From Haemonchus contortus (taxonomy: Eukaryota > Nematoda > Chromadorea > Rhabditida > Trichostrongylidae): a stretch of DNA of 64,000 bases. A program made the translations under genes and the position numbers. The stretch covers positions 2,035,005-2,099,004 of the forward strand of contig LS997565.1 of the NCBI GenBank assembly GCA_000469685.2, read 5' to 3'. Below, one piece after another: positions 23,348-36,500 of the stretch. Below the pieces are notes generated by a model. It searched no databases. It saw nothing but the letters and a program-made list of their open reading frames with translations, and was not told where the DNA came from. The first letter of the stretch is position 1, and each line of letters begins with the position of its first letter.

Positions 23348-26300
23348 ATGCATCGTGCAGGCATGCTTTGTCGTTTGACATCGCCAAGCCGCGCGGCTGC
23401 GATGTCTCTACGAGCTGCGTCGTCCGCGTCTGGAAAACTCGGGAATCCTATCGCTGCGCCGACAACGCAGGTGCATAAGAAATCATTTTCCACCGTAAAA
23501 AGAGTTTGAATGCTTTTAGTCTTCTTACTAGAGGAAAATTGAAGAGAATATTACGAGTAGAGATTGAATGAAAAACTATTCTTGCAGATCACATTGGCAG
23601 GAACCGTGAGCTTCATTTTTTCTGATAAATACCGAAAAAGTGATACTTGTAGTTAATTGGACTTATTGCTATTTTGCAATTTTTTAAGGTGCGCCAGCAG
23701 TCATTGGCTTCTGCCCTGAGTTCGGAGCCCTTCATGAATGCCACCTCTTCCATGTACATCGAGCAGGTAAACGGAAATTCTGTCGACTGGCTATCACGTT
23801 AATATTTGCTATCGTTTGAAGGCCACTCTTTTCTAGATGTACGATGCCTGGAAAGCTGACCCGAAGTCGGTTCATGCGTCGTGGGATGCGTACTTCAGGA
23901 ACGTCGAAGGCGGCGCTGCACCTGGTCAAGCCTATCAAGCGCCACCAACCGCCTATGGTGCTGTCGGTGTTCCAGGAGTTGTGACTCCAGGAGTGGCAAT
24001 TGGTGGAGGATATACTATGTATGTACTAGTAATTTACTACTGTTCATTAGAAATTCTTGAGAATCAATGATAGTGGACCATCTTTGGCAAAAAGTAGTGG
24101 GAATGGTAGAAAACGGAGCCCCCTTTTTTTTCGGTTTGAGGGTGCCGGAGCGGTGAACTGTCCTCATTTGTTTGTTCTAAACTGATAAGGAGTTCAGGTC
24201 ATGTAGCGTACCAAGGCTGTGGAAGACGTTTTACTTAAAATCGAACATATGAAGATTGAAAATGTTCTTTACTTCCAACTGCGTACGCTTCAGTGTAAGC
24301 AGTCGCCGGCGAAACTTTTGGCACTTTGAACAAAGCGCTATCACAATTGCGGTGTTTGCTTCAACTTAACAACTGGGCTGTTCAGTATTGATGATTGGTT
24401 TGACGGTCAAAAAAGTAAACAGGCACGTAGGCTTAGGCAGTTGGCAGAGATTGATATTATGAAGGGTGTATGAGTCTAATTGCATTGAGAGATATTGATT
24501 GATAGGGTGACCCCTAGGTTGCTCCCATGAATGCGGTCTCTATTCTCTGGTCTGATGGGTGTTGTCTACTCAAAGCCATTACCTTACATGTCGATCGTTG
24601 ATTTTGGTCATTTAGGCCTCAAGTTGCACCAGCAACGGCTACAGGACTTGACACTTCAGTGCAGACGATCTCTGATCATCTTAAAGTTCAACTTCTCATC
24701 AGAAGTTTCCAAGTGAGTTTGTCATTTTCAGGGTAATAAATCTTCATTAGAGTTGATCGATGATAGGATCAAGTCTAGTTAAGTACCATAGGATTACCTA
24801 GTGTTACAACTATTTACGCAGTAATTTTGAAACATTTTTGGTAAAAATAAAAAAATAGCAAACAATTCTCGAGTAGTTCGCTGTTTTTTTCTTTCTGTTA
24901 AGTTGCCTTTTGTTTTCCAGACTCGTGGCCATAATATAGCCGATCTCGACCCTCTAGGAATCAATAGCGCCGATCTCGATGACACCATACCGCCGGAACT
25001 CGAGCTTTCTTTCTATGGATTCGGAGAACGCGATCTGGACAGGTATGTAACAGTGTCTTATAATTGTCTTGGGGCTCCTGAACAGCTCAGGACTTTGGAC
25101 TATTTTTCAGAGAGTTCCTGCTACCACCAACTACTTTCATCGGTGGTGACAAGCAATCCCTCACTCTGCGCGAAATCCTGCACAGGCTGAAGGTAAGTTA
25201 GTTTGTTAGAGTATAGTTCATTTAAAAATTTTATGATAATAACAACTGTTGCAGAAAATTTATTGTAAAACCACTGGTATTGAGTATATGCACCTGAACA
25301 ATCTTGAACAACAAGAGTGGATTCGTAAGCACTTTGAAGCACCCCGTGTAACAGAGCTGTCGCATGATCAGAAGAAGGTGATTGTGTTGAATAACCATGT
25401 GTATTGACTTATTTGCCACTTCCGTTCTGGATCACACATCTCGTTTGCTCGTGTCTGTAGGATACGGTAGTTGCTATTTCGTTTGTCGCGAATTAATCCA
25501 TACCCATTCTAGGTGTTGTTCAAGCGTCTCATTCGCTCTACCAAATTCGAGGAATTTCTCGCCAAGAAATGGCCCAGTGAGAAACGGTTCGGTTTGGAAG
25601 GATGCGAGGTCCTGATTCCGGCTCTGAAACAGGTAACACTGCCTATGACAAGTGGTCGGAGTTCGTTCCGAATGAATATCTTCCTACTGTTTAGATCATC
25701 GATGTTTCCTCGAAGAACGGAATCGATTCGGTGGTTATTGGAATGCCTCACCGTGGCAGACTCAACGTACTGGCTAACGTTTGCCGTCAACCGTTGTCAA
25801 CCATCCTTGCTCAGTTCTCGACCCTGGAACCAGCTGATGAAGGTGTGTATCTGCAAGTAGGAGTGCTTTAAAATTCAAATCGCCGCAGGACTTTGACGAG
25901 AACGTTTGAAGGGTCTGGCGACGTGAAGTACCACTTGGGTCTTTGCATTGAACGAGTTAACCGTCAGTCAGAACGTAACATCAAGATCGCCGTAGTGGCG
26001 AATCCGTCACATCTTGAGGCTGTAGATCCTGTTGTCATGGGCAAGGTAGGGTCACTCTAACTTTTTGATTAAAACGCTGCAGTGGTTCATGAGTGCTGTT
26101 CAAGGTGCGAGCTGAAGCTTACTATAACGGGGACGAAAAATGTGATCGAACCCTGGCTATCCTGATGCACGGAGATGCTGCATTCTCTGGGGAAGGCGTA
26201 GTGATGGAAACCTTCAATCTGGATGATTTACCTAGCTACACTACTCATGGTTGTATCCATGTCGTGGTCAACAATCAAGTCGGCTTCACAACCGACCCCA

Positions 26301-29296
26301 GGTTTTCGCGGTGAGCATTCGTTATAGTACAGTGCCTTTGGATATTCATTTTCGATTTCCTACCTGTTTTACTTCTTTTTTGCCCCATCCTTGAATATGT
26401 TGTAGCAGATCGGTGGTAAATAGGAATAGCAAGACTAAGAAATATTGGTCTACTCCTAAAAGTGTGTCCAGAGCTTAACGAAAGTTTTTAGTTCGTCACC
26501 ATACTGTACTGATGCTGGTCGCGTTGTCGGATGTCCGATTTTCCATGTGAATGCTGATGATCCAGAAGCTGTGATGCATGTGTGCAACGTGGCTGCTGAA
26601 TGGAGAAAAACATTCAAGAAGGATGTTATCATCGATCTGGTTTGCTACAGAAGGTATAATCGCCTTATCGTTAGCAAATGTGCAGACTGACTCCCCCAAT
26701 ACTCTTTTGCAAATTGCTAAACTTTGCAGACATGGCCACAATGAGCTCGATGAACCGATGTTTACTCAGCCACTTATGTATCAAAAAATCAAGCAACATC
26801 CAATTGCTCTTGACAAATACAAGGAACACATCATCAGTGAAGGTGTTGCAGATGAGCAATACGTAAAGGTATTGTGCTGAGGATCTTGTTTGTCCATAAT
26901 CTTCAGCTTACCATTCAGTTTGCAGTATGTTTCTTTTCTATTCTTTCCAGGAGGAACTCACTAAATATGGCCAAATCCTTGAAGATGCCTACGAAAATGC
27001 TCAAAAGGTCACGTACCTAAGGAATCGCGACTGGCTGGATTCACCTTGGGATGGTTTCTTCAAAAAACGCGATCCTCTCAAGGTAGTACTTGGTCTGTCT
27101 AGAAAGAACTGCTCTACTGATTAGCTCAGCTCTTTCAGTTGGTGAGCACTGGTATCGAAGAAGATAAAATCAAACATATCATTGAAAAGTTCGGTTCCGT
27201 TCCTGAAGGGTTCCATTTACATCGTGGTCTTGAACGAATTCTCAAAGGACGTAAGCAGATGTTGCAGGAAAACTCGGTTCGTTGGTTTTTGTGATCGCAA
27301 CCGGTTAGACTGTTTTCATCTTACTGTTATAGCTCGACTGGGCCTGTGGTGAAGCCTTGGCCTTTGGTTCACTTTTGATGGAAAACGTTCATGTTCGCCT
27401 CAGTGGTCAAGATGTTGAGCGTGGAACTTTCTCTCACAGGCACCATGTTCTACATGACCAAGTCGTCGATCAAAAGGTAAGCGGGGTTTCTTTTTGAACA
27501 AATTCTGCTGTCAAACTCATACGGTAGCGCTACAAGTGCTACTACCTAAAAATCAGTTCTCTTTCATTATGAAAGTACTGGTTGTTTTTGAATCACAGAT
27601 TTACAATCCCCTAAACGATCTGCAAGAGGGTCAAGCACACTACACAGTATGCAATTCCTCCTTGTCGGAATATGCCGTACTTGGATTTGAGCTTGGTAAA
27701 ATGTGTTTTTTCTCTTCTCTCCTACTCAAGTTTCTTCTGTGAGAGAATATTTCCAGTCACTTTCAATCACGTCTTTCATCCCCGTATGTTCAACCCTTGA
27801 TGTTGAGTTTTCAGGTTACTCCATGGTCAATCCCAACGCCTTGGTCATGTGGGAAGCACAGTTCGGTGACTTTGCCAACAACGCTCAAAGTGTCATCGAT
27901 CAGTTTGTTTCGTCAGGTTAGCTTCGATTATTGCGGATTCGTTGTTTTGAGCTTCATGAAGTGGAGGTTTTCTTTTTCTCGTCGTTTTTCCCCGTGTCGG
28001 CGCAAGGAACCCTTTCAGGGCAATCGAAATGGATTCGCCAGTCTGGTCTCGTGATGCTCTTGCCTCATGGCTACGAGGGAATGGGACCCGAGCATTCTTC
28101 AGCTCGACCTGAAAGATATCTTCAGCTGTGCAATGAAGACGACGAGATCGATCTTGAAGTAGGCGATGGTTGAAATTGTAGTGATTTTATTGATCGGAGA
28201 ACATTCTCGAAATGTTGTCAGGACTTATTTTTCTGTGGTTTGCAGAAAGTTGCATTCGGTGGTACATTTGAAGCTCAGCAACTTCATGATACCAACTGGA
28301 TCGTTGCTAACTGCACCACTCCGGCCAATATTTTCCATCTGCTCAGACGACAGGTGAGCTCGTTCAATCAATTGATTCCTATCTCTCGTAGACGACCTTT
28401 GTCTGGTCCCTAACAGTCTCATTATGACCTTTGTGTTTGCTTTTGAAGGGTTTCCCTGTTGTTATGCTTCCTTTTAAGATAGCACTGCCCTTCCGTAAGC
28501 CCGCAGCGGTGATGACACCCAAGTCACTACTTCGCCACCCGTTGGCTCGTTCACCGATCGAGGACTTCTTGCCCGGCACAAAGTTCCAGAGAGTAATTCC
28601 CGATAGCATGGAACATAAAGGAAATGTGCAACGCCTCATCTTCTGCACAGGTACGTTTGGATGGAGAAGTTTGTTTATGCGTGTTAATGAGGCTATCATT
28701 GTTTCAGGAAAGGTGTACTATGATCTTGTAATGGCCAGAAAGCATTTGGGAAAAGAGGATTCGGTCGCCATTTGCCGTATTGAGCAAATCTCTCCATTCC
28801 CATACGATTTAGTCCAGGCGGAATGCCAGAAATATCCAGGGGCAGAGCTGATTTGGTCTCAAGAGGTTCGTTACAGTTCCTTTTCCACACGAAAGTTGTC
28901 AGTGTAGGAGTGAACTAGGTCATGTGCAATTTGTCATGGATAGCGGCTGCAATTCATGCTAGCAGTTCTTAAAGTTGATCCCATAACTTTTTTTGGTAAC
29001 CTCCGCGCTACTGCGACTAATGTCTTTTTCAAAAAAGTTCCCAGTCGTTTTCGAGGATGAGAACGATGCTAACGTAATGTTCTTAGGAGCACAAGAACAT
29101 GGGCGCATGGGGATATGTGCAGCCGCGTATCAACAGCCTGCTCCAACCTGAAAACCGCACAATTCGCTACGCTGGACGTCAACCTTCTGCTTCTCCGGCC
29201 ACAGGCAGCAAGTACATGCATCTTCAAGAACAGAAACACACGTTGAGCACTACATTTGATGTTCCGATGGCCCAATTGGATGATTTCAAGGTTTAA
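23348..29296 (+). CDS. ogdh-1: 2-oxoglutarate dehydrogenase E1 subunit, tandem copy 1
   Basis: Twenty-three exons join in one frame: 23348-23470, 23689-23766, 23837-24018, 24616-24712, 24921-25042, 25111-25192, 25255-25377, 25513-25632, 25695-25842, 25912-26045, 26105-26310, 26492-26653, 26730-26868, 26951-27082, 27139-27276, 27333-27476, 27599-27695, 27815-27916, 28019-28158, 28246-28353, 28479-28650, 28708-28865 and 29087-29296. They total 3,117 nt, or 1,038 residues, the usual animal E1o length. The enzyme decarboxylates 2-oxoglutarate with thiamine diphosphate and feeds succinyl groups to E2 in the mitochondrial matrix. The Arg/Ser/Ala-rich start [18 protein letters not shown] looks like a mitochondrial presequence. 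[19 protein letters not shown] opens the E1 N-domain. [11 protein letters not shown] (about residue 325), [10 protein letters not shown] (about 424) and [10 protein letters not shown] mark the cofactor and active-site region. The C-terminal transketolase-like part includes [13 protein letters not shown] and [18 protein letters not shown]. No stop or frameshift was seen. Confidence 0.95.
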
Positions 29297-30573
29297 ATGG
29301 TGTCATGACATCACTGTTGAGTTAGCTCTTTCCACCAGATTGTATCGGGTTTAATCGCAGCATCTTAAACTCATCTACTGCTTTACTTCTTGAGTAGGGA
29401 TCGACGAAATATTGCTTTATGTCGATTTTGTTCTCGAATAAGCTATAAAAGCTTTATTTTCTTCATTTTTATTAGATCCATTGTCCATCATATGCGACGT
29501 TGCTCTTCTAGGGCTAGCTTTACTCTGATTATTGACCTAAATATTTATGAACTGAGATATCTATGAGCTTTTTTGTTCCGGTGCGATATAGTAGTGACTT
29601 TATTGATTAGCATAATTGCGGTTGTTAAAAAGCTTCAGTTAGTATATTTGGTATGTAGTGATTGTTTACGAACAATTAGTAATGTGCTTGTTGTCGGTTG
29701 TGTTTTGTTAACCGTATTTTATGCTAGTTAGCTCTAATAAACGTGTTGTATTCGCTATAGGAGTCAGGCGATATAATGAAGACTCCCGTTTATCGAAGAG
29801 GTTTTCCAAAGGCAGTCAATCGAGACTGAATTGGATGGATCAGTGTCGATGATAAGAATTCACGTGTTGCTACTGCCAATGTCATTTGATTGTGTTTTTG
29901 GTGATGTTTACATTGATATGGGAAATTTCAGTTATTCTTAACACATTCATTCTGTTCTGTGCTTCGTTTACAATCCGGTTCCACAGGCATGCTATTGATC
30001 GTTGTTGGTCTATAATTTATTATTGTGGTTACCTTTAACGGGGTCAACTACTGTGGCCAGCCTGTTCGACCATAACGTCATCCCTCAGTGGTTCCGGTAT
30101 TCCGCATTCCTATCTGTCATGGATTGAACTGATAACATATTTGCCGCAAATTATTTAATTCAGATTAACTCTTTTGAATCCTGCATTCCTCTCCCGATTC
30201 CCAAAAAATTCACGACTCGATTTCCATGTTTTTGTGAGAGTAGGAGGAGGTGAGGCGTGGTCAAGGGGTGTACATGATGGATTGCAAGGTTGACGCAGCA
30301 CCTGTTCTTTTCCTGAATACTTGATGGGTTGAGTACTTTTGCTCGGTTTTGTGTGTTATCTCGCGTCGTATATAAGTCCTCCAACTTCTTGCTTAAGTAG
30401 TTTACTTATTGATGAAAAGTAGCAAATAAATTGTCGTGACTGATTGTTTCCTATTGGCAGTTGTTATCTCGCAGACGTTTCGTGGTCGATACCTCTTCAT
30501 TGTAATTGGAAAATTGAGGTATCCGCAATGAACTATTTATAGGTCAAACACCGGGTTCAGGTGCTTACGAGAG
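29297..30573. other. intergenic DNA between the OGDH copies
   Basis: This 1.28-kb gap holds the 3' UTR of copy 1 and the upstream region of copy 2. A poly(A) signal AATAAA lies at 29736, 440 bases after the stop codon. Copy 2 has one 441 bases after its stop. A possible trans-splice acceptor (TTTATAG) sits about 30 bases before the ATG at 30574. No other gene was seen. Confidence 0.55.
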
Positions 30574-33500
30574 ATGCATCGTGCAGGCATGCTTTGTCGT
30601 CTGGCATCGCCGAGCCGTGCGGCTGCAGTAGCCGTACGAGGCTCGTCGTCAAATGTTGGAAAGCCTGTAAATCCAATTGCTGCACCTACAACACAGGTGC
30701 GATAAACATTAGCTGATAAATAACAAACTTATGGTCATAGATGAATAAAGGCTTAACTATGTAGGCCAACAGTTTTCTTTTTCGAATAAATCTGAAATGC
30801 CAAAGAGATTTCATGCTGTCGTCTCGCTATGGCCTGTTTGATGACGGGACATACCCTCTGAATATAAGAAATATTCTGAGTCCCTTTTGATTCCGCTGTC
30901 GTCCTTGTCAAAGCCCAGTGTAAAGTCCAACAGTTCCGTAAAGTCCCAATAAATGATTCTTCATCAATGAGATAGCTTGTCAGGTCTCAGGTGTAAGGAC
31001 TTCAGGTTTATCCCACTTCAGATTACACGTAGTGCAGTGGATCCGGCTGTGAAGAAAAATGAACTTGAATAGTTCGCGACCTTCTGCAATGCCCTATGTG
31101 ATACAGCAATTGGTCTGTATGTAAGTCGGAGCATGCCATCTTGGCCTCTGAGTTGGCCAAATCGTAGAGAACGTAGCAGATGCTTTTCATAGCCTCTGGT
31201 TCTTCGACAAGTACTGTAGCTGTCTTCCGTTGAAGGTGAACCCTTCAATGTTCCTTGCATGCCTTCACGAGCTTGTCAATGAGTTAGTGATTGGTTGCAG
31301 CCCGTGTGGCTTGAGATGCTGCTTGTCAGTTCTGTTCTTTTTAAGAGATTTCAGGCTTCCTTTCGAGCTTCCTCCGCCTGTAGAAGGAAACTGATTAAGT
31401 GAAATAAAGAAAGTACTCAGACTGAGATCATATTAGGACTGAGGTGTCGTTTTTTAAGGTTCGACAACAGTCTTTGGCATCTGCTGTGACTTCGGAGCCG
31501 TTTATGAATGCCACCTCTTCCATGTACATCGAACAGGTACACCTTTGGCCAAATTTGTTCAATTTTCCTACGGCTGACCATCCCGAACTTGGCCAAATGC
31601 TACTTTTAAGATGTATGATTCCTGGAAAGCTGACCCAAAATCTGTTCATGCTTCGTGGGACGCGTACTTCAGAAATGTCGAAGGTGGTGCTGCTCCAGGA
31701 CAAGCTTATCAACCTCCTCCAACTGCCTATGGTGCTGTTGGAGTTCCAGGAGTTTTACCACTGATTCCAGCGGTAGCAGTTGGCGGCGGATTCACCATGT
31801 ACGCTCTATTAATCGTTATTTTGTGTGGCAAGTGGTGCAATATAGCAAACAAGTGAACATCACTAGGAGGATGTCATTCATTAGCTCCTTGAAAAAGGTT
31901 TGAAGTGTTGGTTGATTGCGCGTTATTAGGAATTTCGCCAGTTAGCTGTTACTGGTTGCCTCCAAAGTTCCCGTCGTCATCCTGTCGACGTGCTTTTTCG
32001 TTGTTCCAACGACGGCGAGTTGCTACCGACCATTCGGCAGTAAGGCCGACAAGTCTGACGTTGCAAAGCGCACGTTGGCAATGTGACAGCATAAACTCTG
32101 AAGGCAGCAGCAGCTGATGGCACTGCCAGGAGTAAATTGGTAAACAGTTTGTAAAAGAAACTTGCGTGCAAATGTTCTTTAGTCCATACTACGGTGGCGA
32201 TGGAAAGTTCAGGAGCTTTTTTATACGAAGGATAATTGTCTAGAAAGCTTTCACGGAGCGTTTCTTGCAAATATTCTCGCTCTCAGATTAAAATCTCAGA
32301 AAATACAACGTGTGAAATATGGGATAGGGTTCACAGGCCAGCTTTTGGTTCAAGGGGCTTCCATAGAGAGCTTCCTGTCAAAGTTTTTGCTCCTAGGTAT
32401 AGTTTTTGGACTCGAGATCCAACTATGGGATGTGGTTGAGATCTAACTAGAGTGGCATTTCTTTTTCCCGTGGATAAACGCTCTTTTATTAGTTCTGATG
32501 TCATTTAGGCCGCAGGTCGTGCCATCGCCTGCTGCTTCCACAGCAGTTGACTCTTCAGTGCAGGCGATCTCCGATCATCTTAAGATCCAGCTGCTCATTA
32601 GAAGTTATCAAGTGAGTTTTTGCTCCGAATAAGGTCATCTGTCTGGACTTTCTTTTTTCGGAAGCATGCTTAGATGGCTAACCTTTTTTTTTTCTAAAAG
32701 CTCAAACTTTTGGAGAACCCATACTCTCGGTTAGATTTTCCACCCTAATTGAACTCATTTATATGTCCATATTTGAGATTTCTTTTTGCTATTTCAGACT
32801 CGTGGCCATAACATTGCCGATCTCGACCCGTTAGGAATAAATAGTGTCGACCTTGATGACACTATACCACCAGAACTTGAACTTTCTTTTTATGGATTTG
32901 GAGAGCGTGATCTGGACAGGTGGGTACCATTTTAACTGTTAGTTGCCCGAGAGCAGCCTTTTTATGTTTATGTATGTGATGATGTCCTTTTGAAAGCGAT
33001 TTTCTAGAGAGTTCCTTTTGCCACCAACTACGTTCATCGGTGGTGAAAAACAAGTTCTGAGTCTTCGCGAAATCATTCACAGGCTGAAGGTAGGTTGCGC
33101 CATGACATTGACATTGCCGCATATCTTTGATTGATGCCCCTAACCCTTGCAGCAAATCTACTGCAAAACTACTGGTATCGAGTATATGCATTTGAACAAT
33201 CTTGAGCAACAGGAGTGGATTCGTAAGCACTTCGAGGCACCTCGAGTAACGGAGTTATCACATGAACAGAAGAAGGTATGTGAGCAATAGTTTGCCAGTT
33301 TTGCTGGTCCTTCTATCCGATAGTGCCTATTGAAATTTTGATCTCAAGTCATTTTCTACTTCTCCTAAGCAGTTTTGTGATAGGACTAGGAAAGTTTTTC
33401 TCGGTGTCATACGGTGTGTTGCCAACATGCACCCTAATATTGCCGACGAAGCACAGCAGATAGGATGTATGTGGTCCTGATTAGGTCTGAGGACGCGCAG

Positions 33501-36500
33501 TTTGTCACATTCCTAGCATGCCCTCTACATCAAAAGCTCAAGTATGCAGCTTCTCAGACCTAGTACCACACGTCCCTACCGAAAAGGGTATCATGTAGGG
33601 TTCTCTGACAAGATTTCGCATGGTCAATCTCCTTCCTTCTTCTTCCCATTTTGGAAGACCATGAATCAAAACCCCACCGATTCTCCCTCATGTCAAGAAC
33701 TACTCTATACTTGACCTTGTGATTGAGCCAAGGTTCTTTCTAGCTTGTAGAATCGAGAGGAGCTTGTAGGTATGAATTGCGGAGTAAAACACTAATTGAA
33801 TTGAAAAAAATCCTTGGGGTTGGGTGCCTTTGTACAGTAAGAAGTAAGACCTCTTCCCAGGTAAGATCGAGAGGCAACATTTCAGATGACACTGGTAAGG
33901 CACGTTAATAGTTCTAGTGATTGATTGGCTTCCTTACAACATTAGTGTTCCAACGGATCTAGAATACGGGGTTGATTCACTCCGAATTCGTCCAACATTT
34001 GTGGCCATTTGGTTTTTGCTTTGATAAATAGGCTGCAAATGCAATCCCTATTCCAAAACCGGTTTTCTATGATAGATTAGTCTGAGGACTGCTGAACTGG
34101 ACCGATGACGTATAGTTTGACAAACTGTACGTCTTCGTTCCAGTTCGTACGAGACTTTTCTCAATTAGACGAGCTCGGATTGAGAGAAGACTATTTCTTC
34201 AGATTTGTCTGCAGAAAAGGGATTATTGGGGAACCAAACCCCTCGAACTTGCCCGTGAGTCCACAACGTACGTTATGAACCGTGACTCGCAGCAACCTTA
34301 CACGTATCTGTTCCGTCGGCAGTTGGAATTGGTACAACTAGATGTGACGTAAAATGGGGTGGACCTTAATAGTTTAGTCCCCAAAATCTTTCAAGGCCGG
34401 AAAACGAATTTCTAATTCACTGATGAAATCACGTTTTCTTGACTGGAAGGGATTCCTTTGTGAAACTTTACCTCACTGTATTATAGGATTTACTCACTTT
34501 TTATTGTTCAGGTGTTGTTCAAACGTCTGATCCGCTCCACCAAATTCGAGGAATTCCTCGCCAAGAAATGGCCCAGCGAGAAGAGGTTTGGTCTAGAAGG
34601 ATGCGAAGTGCTGATCCCGGCTGTGAAACAGGTATGACAGCGAACATGTATCCTTTGTAGAAAAATAATCACCCGTGATAAAACTTGCAGTTTTTTTCTG
34701 CTTTAATTTTCCCATTTAGGTTATCGATACATGTTCAAGCCTTGGAGTCGACTCTGTGGTCATTGGAATGCCTCATCGTGGTCGGCTCAATGTGCTAGCA
34801 AATGTTTGCCGTCAACCGTTGTCAACCATTCTATCACAGTTCTCAACTCTGGAACCTGCTGACGAAGGTATGTGGTAGTGACCTGGAGTTGCAATTATAA
34901 CTTGTAATACTGTACTAGATGGAATCATTTGAAGGATCCGGCGATGTGAAGTACCATTTGGGTGTTTGCGTTGAACGCCTTAATCGTCAATCCCAACGTA
35001 AAATTAAGATCGCTGTGGTAGCGAACCCGTCACATCTTGAGGCTGTAGATCCTGTTGTCATGGGCAAGGTAGGATATCTTTGAATACTACTAGAAGGTCC
35101 AAAGTTGTATGGGTCTGTTTGAGGTACGTGCCGAAGCTTACTATGCCGGTGATGAGAAGGGTGACCATAAGATGGCTATCCTCATGCATGGAGATGCTGC
35201 TTTCTCTGGTCAAGGCGTTGTAATGGAAACATTCAATCTGGATGACTTAGCAAGCTATACTACTCATGGCAGTATTCATATCGTTGTCAACAATCAGATC
35301 GGCTTCACTACCGATCCTAGGTGTTCACGGTATGTCTTAGGAATTGCTTGAACTTTTTTTTCTTCATCATTTGTTGAACCACTCGGTTTTCGTGGAAAAA
35401 TATCGTTTAGCGTGACTGTACAGCAATTTCGACCGTTTCTTCAGTTCTTATTCATTTTTCATTATTCTTGGAGGTCCGCTTAGTATCTGATTTCTGATTA
35501 TCTTTTCCCTTGACCTGTTGTCATTCAAAGTTGATTTGGGTACATCTTCTCATTTAATATTGATAACTGAGTCTCCAAATCTGTTCGAATTCTTAGAAAG
35601 TGTTTTATTTTGATGCTTCTCCTACAGTGTTGAGCAGGGAAGGGGCATAGGCTTACCCTAATCCCTTTCGTTTAGTTCGTCGCCATATTGTACGGATGTG
35701 GGTCGTGTTGTTGGCTGCCCAATTTTCCACGTGAATGTGGACGATCCTGAAGCTGTGATGCATGTATGCAACGTAGCTGCTGAATGGAGGCAGACTTTCA
35801 AAAAGGATGTCATTATCGACTTGGTGTGCTACAGAAGGTATGACCTTTCTGTCTGTTTTGTAAACAAATATGGAGGAAACAAATACTGAAGTCGGATATT
35901 TATAACGTTTTTATTCGTTATAATATAATAGAGAAACTAGAAGAGCAACAAAATGAGATTACAAAAACAAACAAGTAGAAGTGAATAAGAAGTACAAGTA
36001 AAAGAGAGTCGAAAAAGAAGTTACAAAAGAATATGACAGCTATATTTATAGCTGTCCTTGTGGGCGTGCTCTAACCCCCAGCTATCCTCGCCACGGCCTC
36101 GCATATCCCGCGGGGAGCACGCATCCCCAGGTAATCACGCCGTGACCGGCTTCTCACCCTAGGTCACGGTGCCGGACCGGCTACCCCTACATGGCCCCCC
36201 TCAAAAAAAAATAAGCACTTCCACTGTGCTTAGAACCGACCGCCGCGTCCCAACTTTTTCCCTCTTAGTGAACGCCTTTCGAAGTTTTGCCTTTCCGCAA
36301 AAACGGGTGGACGGGAGAACGAACGGTTCCTCTGCTGTTTTGGTGGACCTGAGTTTAGAGGTCTATTGAAGCGGTGGTCCCGACTTGAGTGGGCTGCTGC
36401 CTGTTGCGGTGCGCGATCCCCAAAACGACGTTTGGGTTCCGGTACGCGCTGACATTCCGGCAGTCTGATCATCGAACTGTAATGTTTCCTCGTGGCTGTC

